From: PALSA-607 sp036509315
Lineage (GTDB): Bacteria > Actinomycetota > Actinomycetes > Acidothermales > Acidothermaceae
Reading direction: 5' to 3'
DNA length: 12,085 nt
Assembly (NCBI GenBank): GCA_036509315.1
Contig: DATCFU010000220.1
Coordinates: 1 to 12,085 of the forward strand
The position numbers were made by a program, and so were the translations under genes. Under the pieces are notes generated by a model. It did not search any database. It saw only the letters and a list, made by a program, of their open reading frames with translations, and was not told where the DNA came from. Shown here piece by piece: positions 5,859 through 12,085 of the stretch. The stretch's first letter is position 1; every line of letters starts with the position of its first letter.

Positions 5859-7188
5859 TGTCTGACCTGGGCTTTTGCTCATCTGGGTCGGTCGTCGAAG
5901 GGGTCAAATTGGCCCTGGTGGTCACGTGGTGGTCACGGGCGTGTAGCTCCGCGCGCGGCACGAGAGCAGCCGCAGCCTCCGCGGCCTGCCGCGCAACGCC
6001 TCTCAAGAGGTGGCTGTAGGTGTCTGCGGTGAGCGCAAGGCTGGAGTGCCCGAGGATCTTGGAGACGACCTCCATCGGGACGCCGGCGGCCAGCCGCAAG
6101 CTCGCCGCACCGTGACGAAGGTCGTGCAGGCGGATTCGCCGCAGCCCAGCTCGAGCGGCGAGCAGCTGAAAGTGGCGCGTCACGTACTCGGGGTGCAGCG
6201 GCATCCCGTCCTCGCGGGTGAAGACCAGCCGCTCGAGGGTGACTGGGCGCTCGCGCTCCCCCAGCATCTGCAGCGCGGCGTTCCACGCTGCTCCCCACGC
6301 CTTGCGTTCGGCGTCCTGCATCGCCTGGTGTGCTCGCAGCACGGTGATCGTGCTGGGCGGCAATTCGAGGACGCGGTCCTCACCTGACTTGGTCTTCGGC
6401 AACCCGACGCGGACTTCATGACCGAGTTGGAGAATCTGGCGGCGCACGATGAGATGACCTTCGTCAAGGTCGACGTCGTCCCAGGTAAGGCCGATGGCTT
6501 CGCCGCGCCGAAGCCCCGTCATCGCGAGCAGCTCATACAGTGCGCCGAGCCGATCGATTGTCGCGTAGTCAAGGAATTTCCCGAGCTCAGCACGTTCCCA
6601 CGGATGAACCCTCTGGCGCGTGGGAGGTGCCAACTCGACGTGCAGTGCAGGGTTCACCGTTAGCCGCTGTTGCTTCACCGCTGCGTTCAATGCTGCCCGA
6701 AGCGTGGCGTGAATCCGGCGCATCGTCGTCGGGCCGACAGCATGCCGCCTGCCAGTGTTACCCGCCTCGATCGCCTGGTACATCGCGGAAATGTGGTGCG
6801 CGCGCAGTCGTTCGAGTGGCAGCTGTCCAAGGTGCGGCACCAAGTAAGTAGTGATGTGACCGCGGTAGTTACGCGCGGTCGTGACCCGCAGACCTCGCTT
6901 TGCTTCCAGCCAAGATTCCAACCATTGCTCAACGGTTTCCTTGTCGTCGACGTCGAAGCCCGTCACGAGCCGACGACGCACTCCCTCAAGCGCTTGCTCC
7001 GCAGCCGCTTGAGTCGCGAAGCCGCCACGCTTGAGTTGCTTGCGGTTGCCGTCAATGCCCGACGGGAGTTCGGTGACGAAGTACCAAGCTCCGTGACGAC
7101 GGTTGCTCAACTGCGGACATTCGCCCGCGAGTTTGCGCCCCGTCAACGGATCGCGGCATCCACAACGGCGATAAGTCCCACCACGCAT
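5794..7188 (-). CDS. int: Tyrosine recombinase (integrase) of a tRNA-targeting element
   Basis: This is a phage/ICE-type tyrosine integrase of 464 residues from the ATG at 7188. An alternative GTG at 7221 would add 11 residues but has no Shine-Dalgarno. The family usually begins near RGGTYRRCGCRD, and GGGGG lies 6 bases before the ATG. The N-terminal part has a Cys-containing segment (RRCGCRD...GECPQL) and a GFAT..AA..AL arm-binding-like region. A SAM-like core-binding domain follows (ETVEQWLESWLEAKRGLR...). Counting from the ATG, the catalytic residues are R227 (TGLRRGE), K267 (PKTKSGED), H355 and R358 (LHDLRHG), H381 (LGHSS) and the nucleophile Y391 (TADTYSHL). The C-terminal tail MVRRQGLEPRTRRLRVCCSAN is encoded antisense within tRNA-Lys, and the stop falls in its D arm. 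It should catalyse integration and excision at this tRNA. Confidence 0.93.
   Translation of the reverse strand: MRGGTYRRCGCRDPLTGRKLAGECPQLSNRRHGAWYFVTELPSGIDGNRKQLKRGGFATQAAAEQALEGVRRRLVTGFDVDDKETVEQWLESWLEAKRGLRVTTARNYRGHITTYLVPHLGQLPLERLRAHHISAMYQAIEAGNTGRRHAVGPTTMRRIHATLRAALNAAVKQQRLTVNPALHVELAPPTRQRVHPWERAELGKFLDYATIDRLGALYELLAMTGLRRGEAIGLTWDDVDLDEGHLIVRRQILQLGHEVRVGLPKTKSGEDRVLELPPSTITVLRAHQAMQDAERKAWGAAWNAALQMLGERERPVTLERLVFTREDGMPLHPEYVTRHFQLLAARAGLRRIRLHDLRHGAASLRLAAGVPMEVVSKILGHSSLALTADTYSHLLRGVARQAAEAAAALVPRAELHARDHHVTTRANLTPSTTDPDEQKPRSDMVRRQGLEPRTRRLRVCCSAN
5814..5858. other. Probable attL core in the 3' half of tRNA-Lys
   Basis: Tyrosine integrases that target tRNA genes usually cross over between the anticodon loop and the 3' end, and the element carries a copy of that stretch. 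The integrase gene next door, reading out through this tRNA, places the left junction here. The exact core limits cannot be seen because the matching attR copy is not in the window; 5814-5858 is an estimate. Confidence 0.6.
5916..5937. repeat. Tandem pair of 11-bp direct repeats near attL
   Basis: TGGTGGTCACG occurs twice without a gap (5916-5926 and 5927-5937), 58 bases inside the element from the tRNA end and within the 3' end of the integrase gene. Position and spacing suit arm-type binding sites for the integrase N-terminal domain. The repeat encodes part of the integrase tail (DHHVTT), which is not part of the catalytic domain. The assignment as binding sites is inferred. Confidence 0.4.
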
Positions 7189-7221
7189 ACCGCGCCCCCA
7201 ACTCTTGCTGCCATTTAACAC

Positions 7222-7450
7222 CGATGCACGTACAGTGCGCGGCTTAGAGCGGCAGACTAGCGTGCACCGCCGACAATCCGGTTGCTACGAAAACGCGCGA
7301 TGCCGTCACGTAATGCTCTGTGCCGCCGCGTCCACACGACCCCAGGCCGGCCGAAGTTCACCGCTGGGGGATCACCCACATATATCAAGCAGAGTCGGAT
7401 GTTCTGTAGCGAGCACCACGCTTGGCAGGTAACTCCGGGAGGCGCCGTGC
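7222..7450. promoter_or_regulatory. Divergent intergenic region between integrase and the 142-residue protein gene
   Basis: About 230 bases with no convincing coding. The best rightward promoter candidate is TTCACC (7357-7362) and TATATC (7381-7386) with 18 bases between them, which would give a leader of roughly 60 bases before the TTG at 7451. A short inverted repeat GCAC-GTACA-GTGC lies at 7226-7238, just upstream of the integrase, and could be an operator for it. Neither is strong. Confidence 0.3.
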
Positions 7451-7879
7451 TTGGCCTGGCACACTGCGTCCATGTCGGTAATCGCCAGCGGGCACTCAAC
7501 CGACGGCGACATCTGGCACCTCGACGCCGCAGTCAACCGCGACACAGGTGAGTTGTTCACCGGTGTCGCGATCGAGCTTCCAGATGGGTCACGTCCCTGG
7601 GGCGGGGGCTGCGGTGGGCCACCGGTTTCGCCAGGACGACACATCACCACTTCCAGCGGCGTCTCCGACTTCGGGCCAAGGACATTCATCGCACGTGTCG
7701 CTGCCGACGTACGCGCCGTGATCGTCACCTTGTCTGACGGCACACGCGAAGATTTGCAACTGCACGGCGACGTCCGCGAGTTGGGTGCACGCATTGGTGT
7801 GCTCGTCTACCCACGCCACCTCGACATCCACCGCGTTGACCTCATCGGCACCAACGGCGAAATGCTCCCGGCCGACTAA
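7451..7879 (+). CDS. Unknown protein of the element (142 residues)
   Basis: I do not recognise this protein. The TTG at 7451 is chosen because GGGAGG (7437-7442) lies 8 bases before it. An ATG at 7472 (135 residues, MSVIASG...) is the alternative but has no Shine-Dalgarno. The sequence reads like a small beta-rich soluble domain: HLDAAVNRDTGELFTGVAIELPDG, then a Gly-rich turn PWGGGCGGPP, then TFIARVAADVRAVIVTLSDGTRED and IGVLVYPRHLDIHRVDLIG, with alternating hydrophobic residues. It has no signal peptide or membrane segment and one cysteine. GC-rich third positions support coding. It points toward the lipoprotein gene, which is convergent. No function can be given. Confidence 0.65.
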   Translation: MAWHTASMSVIASGHSTDGDIWHLDAAVNRDTGELFTGVAIELPDGSRPWGGGCGGPPVSPGRHITTSSGVSDFGPRTFIARVAADVRAVIVTLSDGTREDLQLHGDVRELGARIGVLVYPRHLDIHRVDLIGTNGEMLPAD

Positions 7880-7926
7880 ATCGCACCGCCACGCATCGCC
7901 CAGACATCCAACCGATATACGGTCCG

Positions 7927-7962
7927 CGGCACGATCGAACGCGCGTCAACGCGGCAGAAGCG
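7927..7962. repeat. 36-bp imperfect direct repeat, copy 1
   Basis: It begins CGGCACGATCGAACGCGCGT and ends GCGGCAGAAGCG. It matches copy 2 at 8798-8833 at 31 of 36 positions in the same orientation. The two copies lie on either side of the lipoprotein gene, both in non-coding DNA. Similarity continues loosely into GGGCGTT after a 5-base gap. Confidence 0.6.
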
Positions 7963-8035
7963 AATGAGGGCGTTGCGACATTTGGCGAGGCCGCTCATTT
8001 TGAGTAGCCAATCATCCGCGACGCTGCACTTGCTT

Positions 8036-8055
8036 GAGCCCTCTGGCTCCTATTT
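8036..8055 (+). terminator. Weak hairpin between convergent genes
   Basis: GAGCC (8036-8040) and GGCTC (8045-8049) pair around CTCT and are followed by CTATTT. It lies 156 bases after the small protein gene and directly beyond the lipoprotein stop, so it could serve either transcript. The stem is short and the T-run imperfect. Confidence 0.3.
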
Positions 8056-8687
8056 CAACCGGGTTGGCTGAAGTAGCTACTGACGCTGATGATTCCGGAA
8101 CATCCAGTCAGGTCGTTGCCAGGCGCGGGAACCGTGCCGCTCACGAGCTTGATACGGATCGCACGGAAAAGTACCGATGCGCCTGCAGGGGGCACCGCCC
8201 CCGAGGGGTCGCAGCTTTGGTGGTCGATTACAGCGATTGTTGAGGGATGTCCTTGGGAGACTGGTTCGGCAGCTGGCCACGCATCGGTGGTGTCTCGGCT
8301 GGTAGGGATCACGACCGAGGCGCCACCGGGATTAGTGCCTATAAGGATCGGCCAGCCACCCAGTGCGCATTGGCCCGGTGTGTTCTTGCTGATGCTGATG
8401 AGCCACTCGTTTTCCTGTTGGGGTGGGCTAGGAGCCTGCTTCATGCTCGCGCTGAGTTCACCCGCCAGGCATGTCACGAGATTCGTCGACCCGCTGCTCG
8501 GCGCCATCGCTATCGAGGATTCGACCTGCGACTGGCTTCCGTTTTGGCCCGGCGCCGAAGCTCCTGGCGACCCTGAGGTCGCGGGTACGGAGCCCGTCGT
8601 CGACTTGCGCGAGTCCGACGAGCAACCTGCCGTTCCTACAGCCGCGATGACTGCTGACAATGTGAGCACGACGAGGTACCGCGCCAA
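8055..8687 (-). CDS. Secreted lipoprotein with DUF4232-like domain
   Basis: A 210-residue lipoprotein exported and lipid-anchored to the outer face of the membrane. The TTG at 8687 is chosen because GGAGG (8700-8696) lies 8 bases upstream and the product then starts with a normal signal peptide, MARYLVVLTLSAVIAAVGTA-GC. Cys22 is the lipidation site, although the -3 residue is Thr rather than the usual Leu. An ATG at 8702 adds 5 residues but lacks a well-spaced Shine-Dalgarno. A Ser/Gly/Pro/Gln-rich linker (23-68) leads to a beta-rich domain with Cys73, Cys107, Cys159 and Cys196, probably forming two disulphides. The GQCALGGWPIL motif and the final NDLTGCSGI resemble DUF4232. The function of that domain is unknown. 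The gene is convergent with the 142-residue gene and divergent from the large nuclease-STAND gene. Confidence 0.8.
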   Translation of the reverse strand: MARYLVVLTLSAVIAAVGTAGCSSDSRKSTTGSVPATSGSPGASAPGQNGSQSQVESSIAMAPSSGSTNLVTCLAGELSASMKQAPSPPQQENEWLISISKNTPGQCALGGWPILIGTNPGGASVVIPTSRDTTDAWPAAEPVSQGHPSTIAVIDHQSCDPSGAVPPAGASVLFRAIRIKLVSGTVPAPGNDLTGCSGIISVSSYFSQPG

Positions 8688-8797
8688 CGCATCGACCTCC
8701 ATTGTCTTATGTCGGACATGTCCTCCCCTCTGAGGCTCGCTTGAAACAAGCCGTCGCGTAGCTCGGCACAAGCAAACCGCGACGAACTACCGGATCT

Positions 8798-8833
8798 CGG
8801 CACGACCGAACGCGCGTCATTGCGGCAATAGCG
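8798..8833. repeat. 36-bp imperfect direct repeat, copy 2
   Basis: It begins CGGCACGACCGAACGCGCGT and ends GCGGCAATAGCG, and differs from copy 1 (7927-7962) at five positions. In this copy the changes create a small perfect inverted repeat, ATTGC-G-GCAAT (8820-8830), that copy 1 lacks. It lies 110 bases upstream of the lipoprotein start and 264 bases upstream of the large gene. Confidence 0.6.
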
Positions 8834-9028
8834 GGCGTTTTCACCGCGAAGGCGCCCGCGCGTAAACGTGCGCTCGTGCGGTCGTGGACCTCGCGAGGAA
8901 CCCGTCGATCGCGAGCACGCCACCTGATTGCAGAACGCAGACCCGATCGGTAGGCGCCCGGCTGACCTATTCCGGGCAGACAGATTGGCCACTGCCAAGG
9001 TGACATGAACAATCGAGTCGGGCCGCGG

Positions 9029-9089
9029 CTTGCGCACGACGTGGCAAGGGCGAAGGCGGGAGTGCCCGCCTATTCTGCACAGAGGAGGT
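9029..9089 (+). promoter_or_regulatory. Leader of the nuclease-STAND gene: two hairpins and Shine-Dalgarno
   Basis: A hairpin with arms CTTGC(g)CAC and GTGGCAAG around GAC (9029-9048, one bulged G) is followed by a second, GGCGGG-AGTG-CCCGCC (9055-9070). A TATTCT directly after the second hairpin resembles a -10 box, but it would give a leader of only about 15 bases. AGGAGGT at 9083-9089 lies 8 bases before the ATG and fixes the start. The paired hairpins could be operators, or attenuator-like structures if transcription starts further upstream. Confidence 0.4.
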
Positions 9090-9097
9090 GTCGCACA

Positions 9098-12085
9098 ATG
9101 AGCCAGGAGTTTGGGCCGTTTTCCGTCGATCCAGCGCAGGTGGTTGGGCTCGGCGGAAGTCTCTTTCAGAACTTGGTCAACCGCCTTCTCGCTGCCGAAG
9201 TGGCCAGCGCTGGCATGTCAGGCAGCGATCTCCACACGTCTTACCAGGACAACATCGGCGACCACGGTGTCGACGCTGGTGTGTATGCCGCCAACCAGAC
9301 AGCTTGGGTGCCTGACGGAGATTCCGCGTGGCAGTTCAAGGCAGGCGACCTTGGCCCTGAGAGCTGCGCGGCCGAATTCGAAGGTGCCACACGGGCTCGG
9401 GTGATCATCGAGAGCGGCGGTAAGTACCGGATCGTGCTCGGCAAAGCTCTCGAGGACTACAAGATTGCAGACCGGGAAACCAAACTCCGGGAGAAGGCTG
9501 CCGAGCTCGGGTACGACGTTAGTGGCGACAACTTCAAGGTCATCGACGGCAACCAGCTCGCTCGTTGGGTCGAGCAGCACCCGCAGTTGGCGGTATCGAC
9601 GCTCCTTCGTGGTCCCGGCAACGTGGCCATCGCGTTCGACAAGTGGCAACAGAGTGGCATGCACCAGTCGACGTGGGTGTCGTCTGCCGACCGCGACGAG
9701 CTACAAGCGACCGTCAAGGCATTTCTTGCCAACTCGGATCGGCTTGAGCTTCGGATCGAGGGAGTGAGTGGACTCGGCAAGACCCGCGGCATCTTGGAGT
9801 CGCTCAAGGGGTCGCCGTATGAGCCACTCGTCTTATACGTCGGCGATGCAGACGACCTGAGCTACCCGCTGATCGATCACCTGGCGGGCCAGAACCGCAC
9901 CGCCGTGCTGGTCATCGATGAGTGCACCCGCAAGCGCCATAACGTGTTCGCGCAGCAGCTACAGAGTGGTGCTGGGGTCAAGCTCATCACGATCGGCGAG
10001 CGGGACACCCGCGTGACTCAGAGCGTACCGATCGTGCTCTCGTCGTTGCCGGACGACGTGATCGATGAGGTCCTGAAGCAGAACAAGCCCGCACTGTGGC
10101 CGGAGGCTCGCCGTGTTGTCGTAGCCAACTGTGCCGGCAACATCCGCTGGGCGATGTACGTCGCCGAAGTGATCCTCCATGATCCGACCATCAATGTCGG
10201 AAGTCTGATCGACGCACAGACCTTGCAACTCCTCGTCGGCGATCTGCTGTCTGGAGATGAGGGTTTTTTAGCCCTTAGCGCCCTAGCACTTTTCTCTCGC
10301 TACGGCGTCGACCGAGAAATGCGCGCCGAGCTCGAGCAGATCTCACGCGGCCTCGGCATCCCGGTTGATGAGTTCCTAGCTGCCAATCGCAAGCTGGAGC
10401 GACTGGGTCTCGTCACGAAGCACGGCCGGTACCGATCGATTACTCCGCAGCCGCTGGCCGTCTACCTGGCAGCCCGAGCTTGGGAGGAGCTCGGCGAGAA
10501 GATCCTCGCCGAGCTTTTGCCGACGCTCGACTTGCCACTGACCGAACAACTCTTTTTGCGCGCAGCAGACTTGGGGTCGAGTGGTCCAGCTGCCGTCGCT
10601 CTCAACCGCATACTCGGAGCCGCCGGACCGTTCAGATCGCTGCAATCAATCACCGAAGGAGGCGCATCCCGACTGCTGATCCAGCTGGCAATCGTCAGCC
10701 CGGACGAGGTGGCTGAGCACTTAAGTGGGCTGATCAACAGGGCAAATGATGATGAGCTACGCAGTCTAAAGTCGGTGCGGCGCGACCTGGTCTGGACGCT
10801 CGAAAAGCTCGTGTGGCATTCGACGACCTTCGAGCTGGCCGCCGATATGTTGCTCCGGTTGGCGCTGTTTGAAAACGAGACGTGGAGCAACAACTCGACC
10901 GGAACCTGGATCAGTTTGTTCGGCTCGATGCTGCCAGCCACAGCCGCAAGGCCGAGCGCGCGCATGGACTATCTCGAGCGCGTCACCGCCGATCCAGATC
11001 CGGCGGTGCGCAAGCTCGCAGCCCAAGCAGCCGGTACCGCTATTGATATACGGGGCGGCACCGTGATGGTTTCCGGGGAACTGCAAGGCGGTGTGATTGT
11101 CGAACCGCGCGGCACCCCTCAGACGTACGGCGAGCTCTGGGACTACCTGCGCTCGGGAATCAAGTTGCTGGAGACCGCACTCAACGACACTGAGGCCGCT
11201 GTGCGAGACGTTGCCGAGAAGGCGCTCGTTAAGGCCATACACCCTATGCTTGAGAACGAAGCAGTCAGAGACACGTTGTTCGACGCCTTGGCCGCGTTAC
11301 CCGAGGATGCATTGCGCAAGGTCCGGACGGAGATCAAGCACCTCTACGCGCTGTTCACGAATGTCGAGAAACCCGAGTTCATCGCAGCGACGAACTCAGA
11401 GCCGGACGTGGCCGCCCGACGGGCCGGTCTCGACGTCCTCACTGCCCGACTACCCGCGGCCGCAACGATCGACGAGTTAACGTCACTCGCGTTCGCCCAC
11501 CGATGGGAGTGGGAGGACGGTGTTCTTCAGGAGAAGATCACACAGTCTGCAGCATCACTGCCGCGCGAAGAAGCGGCGGTGGCACTTATACGATTGGTCA
11601 CCGGAGCAGAGGCGCCGGAGGCGTCGTTCGAGCTTGGCGCTGCCCTATATACGGTGGCCGCGAGTGATGATGCGCTGTCGTCCCTCGCTGCTTTCGCCGA
11701 TCGCGGCAACGTGGCTGGCCTCGTGGGCTACCTCAACGCGTCTTTCAACGCTGACAACCCCGACGCGTTCGATGCGTTTCTCGACGGACCGGTCGGCGGC
11801 GATCTTGAGCCAGCGACACGCCTAGTCGTGACGGTGCGTGGTCCGCAATCGGACGCTGGCTGGTCTCGGCTGATCGAGCTTGTGAAGGCGCTGCCCGTGC
11901 ACGTCGCTGCGCCGAGAATGTTCGGCTGGCATGTCGGCGTTGAAGAGCCGCGCATCATCGCGATCTTGGACGAATGGCTCACGAAGATCGAGTCGCAGCC
12001 GGACTACAACTTCGCGGTCGATCTCGTCGCGATGATGGTGTCCCAGCGTGCGCAACTCAGCACGGCCGTAGAGGCGAGGATCAAC
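9098..12085 (+). CDS. Nuclease-STAND NTPase fusion, candidate anti-phage protein (3' end outside window)
   Basis: The frame is open for 996 codons to the last base with no stop, so the protein is longer. Residues about 20-170 look like a PD-(D/E)xK (Mrr-like) nuclease: GDHGVD59 followed by W-Q79-F-K81, the D...QxK arrangement, then strands and a helix. Residues about 195-360 form a P-loop NTPase: Walker A G222VSGLGKT229, Walker B AVLVID274E275, and a following strand VKLITIGERDTR. Residues about 385-460 resemble the winged helix of STAND proteins and end GRYRSITPQPLAVYLAAR. The rest is helical, with two HEAT-like units (about 625-650, DPDPAVRKLAAQAAG; and 690-714, DTEAAVRDVAEKAL) separated by a short beta-rich insert. 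In characterised Avs-type systems the C-terminal region senses a phage protein, the ATPase oligomerises and the N-terminal nuclease cuts DNA; applying this here is inference. ATG 9098 is chosen for its strong Shine-Dalgarno. An in-frame ATG at 9005 has only AAGG. At least five TTA codons suggest transfer. Confidence 0.85.
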   Translation, partial: MSQEFGPFSVDPAQVVGLGGSLFQNLVNRLLAAEVASAGMSGSDLHTSYQDNIGDHGVDAGVYAANQTAWVPDGDSAWQFKAGDLGPESCAAEFEGATRARVIIESGGKYRIVLGKALEDYKIADRETKLREKAAELGYDVSGDNFKVIDGNQLARWVEQHPQLAVSTLLRGPGNVAIAFDKWQQSGMHQSTWVSSADRDELQATVKAFLANSDRLELRIEGVSGLGKTRGILESLKGSPYEPLVLYVGDADDLSYPLIDHLAGQNRTAVLVIDECTRKRHNVFAQQLQSGAGVKLITIGERDTRVTQSVPIVLSSLPDDVIDEVLKQNKPALWPEARRVVVANCAGNIRWAMYVAEVILHDPTINVGSLIDAQTLQLLVGDLLSGDEGFLALSALALFSRYGVDREMRAELEQISRGLGIPVDEFLAANRKLERLGLVTKHGRYRSITPQPLAVYLAARAWEELGEKILAELLPTLDLPLTEQLFLRAADLGSSGPAAVALNRILGAAGPFRSLQSITEGGASRLLIQLAIVSPDEVAEHLSGLINRANDDELRSLKSVRRDLVWTLEKLVWHSTTFELAADMLLRLALFENETWSNNSTGTWISLFGSMLPATAARPSARMDYLERVTADPDPAVRKLAAQAAGTAIDIRGGTVMVSGELQGGVIVEPRGTPQTYGELWDYLRSGIKLLETALNDTEAAVRDVAEKALVKAIHPMLENEAVRDTLFDALAALPEDALRKVRTEIKHLYALFTNVEKPEFIAATNSEPDVAARRAGLDVLTARLPAAATIDELTSLAFAHRWEWEDGVLQEKITQSAASLPREEAAVALIRLVTGAEAPEASFELGAALYTVAASDDALSSLAAFADRGNVAGLVGYLNASFNADNPDAFDAFLDGPVGGDLEPATRLVVTVRGPQSDAGWSRLIELVKALPVHVAAPRMFGWHVGVEEPRIIAILDEWLTKIESQPDYNFAVDLVAMMVSQRAQLSTAVEARIN

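Larger units (their letters stand above)
8688..9097. other. 410-base non-coding region between divergent island genes
   Basis: No open frame here has a Shine-Dalgarno and plausible composition together. It contains the second copy of the 36-bp repeat, the leader of the lipoprotein gene and the promoter region of the large gene. The middle part (8834-9000) is rich in CpG and short inverted repeats such as GCGCG..CG.GC at about 8863-8878. I see no tRNA, small RNA or attachment site in it. Confidence 0.5.
5814..12085. mobile_element. Left part of an integrative element inserted at tRNA-Lys
   Basis: The visible cargo is the integrase, a small unknown protein, a DUF4232-like lipoprotein and a large nuclease-STAND protein. 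The leftward integrase adjoining the tRNA, the change to loosely packed genes, two probable TTG starts and at least five TTA codons in the large gene all fit acquired DNA. No relaxase, replication initiator, phage structural gene or transposase is visible. It could be a prophage remnant, a phage satellite, an integrative conjugative element or a defence island. The right end is outside the window. Confidence 0.7.

Noticed and set aside
7936..7948. SOS (LexA) box candidates in the two direct repeats
   Set aside because: The left half CGAAC fits the actinobacterial box but the right half GTCA does not match GTTCG. Too weak to call a site in either copy.
8089..8733. Long rightward open frame of 214 codons opposite the lipoprotein gene
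   Set aside because: The opposite strand encodes a clean signal peptide, lipobox and DUF4232-like domain. The rightward frame has no Shine-Dalgarno or recognisable domain and is a shadow of that gene.
8636..9037. Leftward open frame of 133 codons over the island intergenic region
   Set aside because: Arg/Ser-rich translation with no domain and no ribosome-binding site. It overlaps the lipoprotein gene start and the 36-bp repeat.
9005..9097. Upstream in-frame ATG for the nuclease-STAND gene
   Set aside because: It would add 31 residues across two hairpins, has only AAGG before it, and the ATG at 9098 has a full AGGAGGT.
5859..12085. attR copy or CRISPR array in the right part of the window
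   Set aside because: I looked for a second copy of the tRNA-Lys 3' half and for regularly spaced repeats and found neither. The island must end beyond the window.

Overview
This window looks like chromosomal DNA from a high-GC actinobacterium. The coding sequences strongly favour G or C in third positions. One core gene appears to be read from a leaderless GTG start directly behind a TAnnnT -10 box. Both tRNA genes encode their CCA ends. The gene types (oligoribonuclease followed by tRNA-His, an ACT-type malic enzyme, MoaA, YihY) fit Actinomycetia. I cannot name a genus from the sequence alone.

Positions 1-5858 are ordinary core genome. They hold the 3' end of a VOC/glyoxalase-fold gene, a convergent GDT1/TMEM165-type cation transporter, and, divergent from that, a malic enzyme gene overlapping moaA by ATGA (a probable two-gene operon). 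These are followed by a leaderless orn gene, tRNA-His(GTG) with a strong intrinsic terminator, a YihY/BrkB membrane protein, a 71-residue protein of unknown function, and tRNA-Lys(CTT). The intergenic spaces hold several clear inverted repeats that may be operators or transcript hairpins.

From the 3' half of tRNA-Lys rightwards the character changes. A tyrosine integrase gene runs leftward and its last 21 codons lie antisense inside the tRNA, which is the usual mark of an element inserted at the tRNA 3' end. Behind it come a small protein of unknown function, a convergent lipoprotein with a DUF4232-like domain (both probably using TTG starts behind good Shine-Dalgarno sequences), and 36-bp imperfect direct repeats on either side of the lipoprotein gene. 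The right third is one open reading frame of at least 996 codons with no stop before the window ends. No phage structural, replication or conjugation gene is seen in the part of the element that is visible.

The large right-hand protein is the most interesting item. It combines an N-terminal PD-(D/E)xK (Mrr-like) nuclease-type domain, a P-loop ATPase of STAND type, a winged-helix segment and a long helical, partly HEAT-like C-terminal region. That is the layout of bacterial nuclease-STAND immune proteins such as the Avs group. A tRNA-borne integrative element carrying such a gene is a credible mobile anti-phage defence island. The defence role is inferred from architecture and location only. 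The right end of both the gene and the island lies outside the window.
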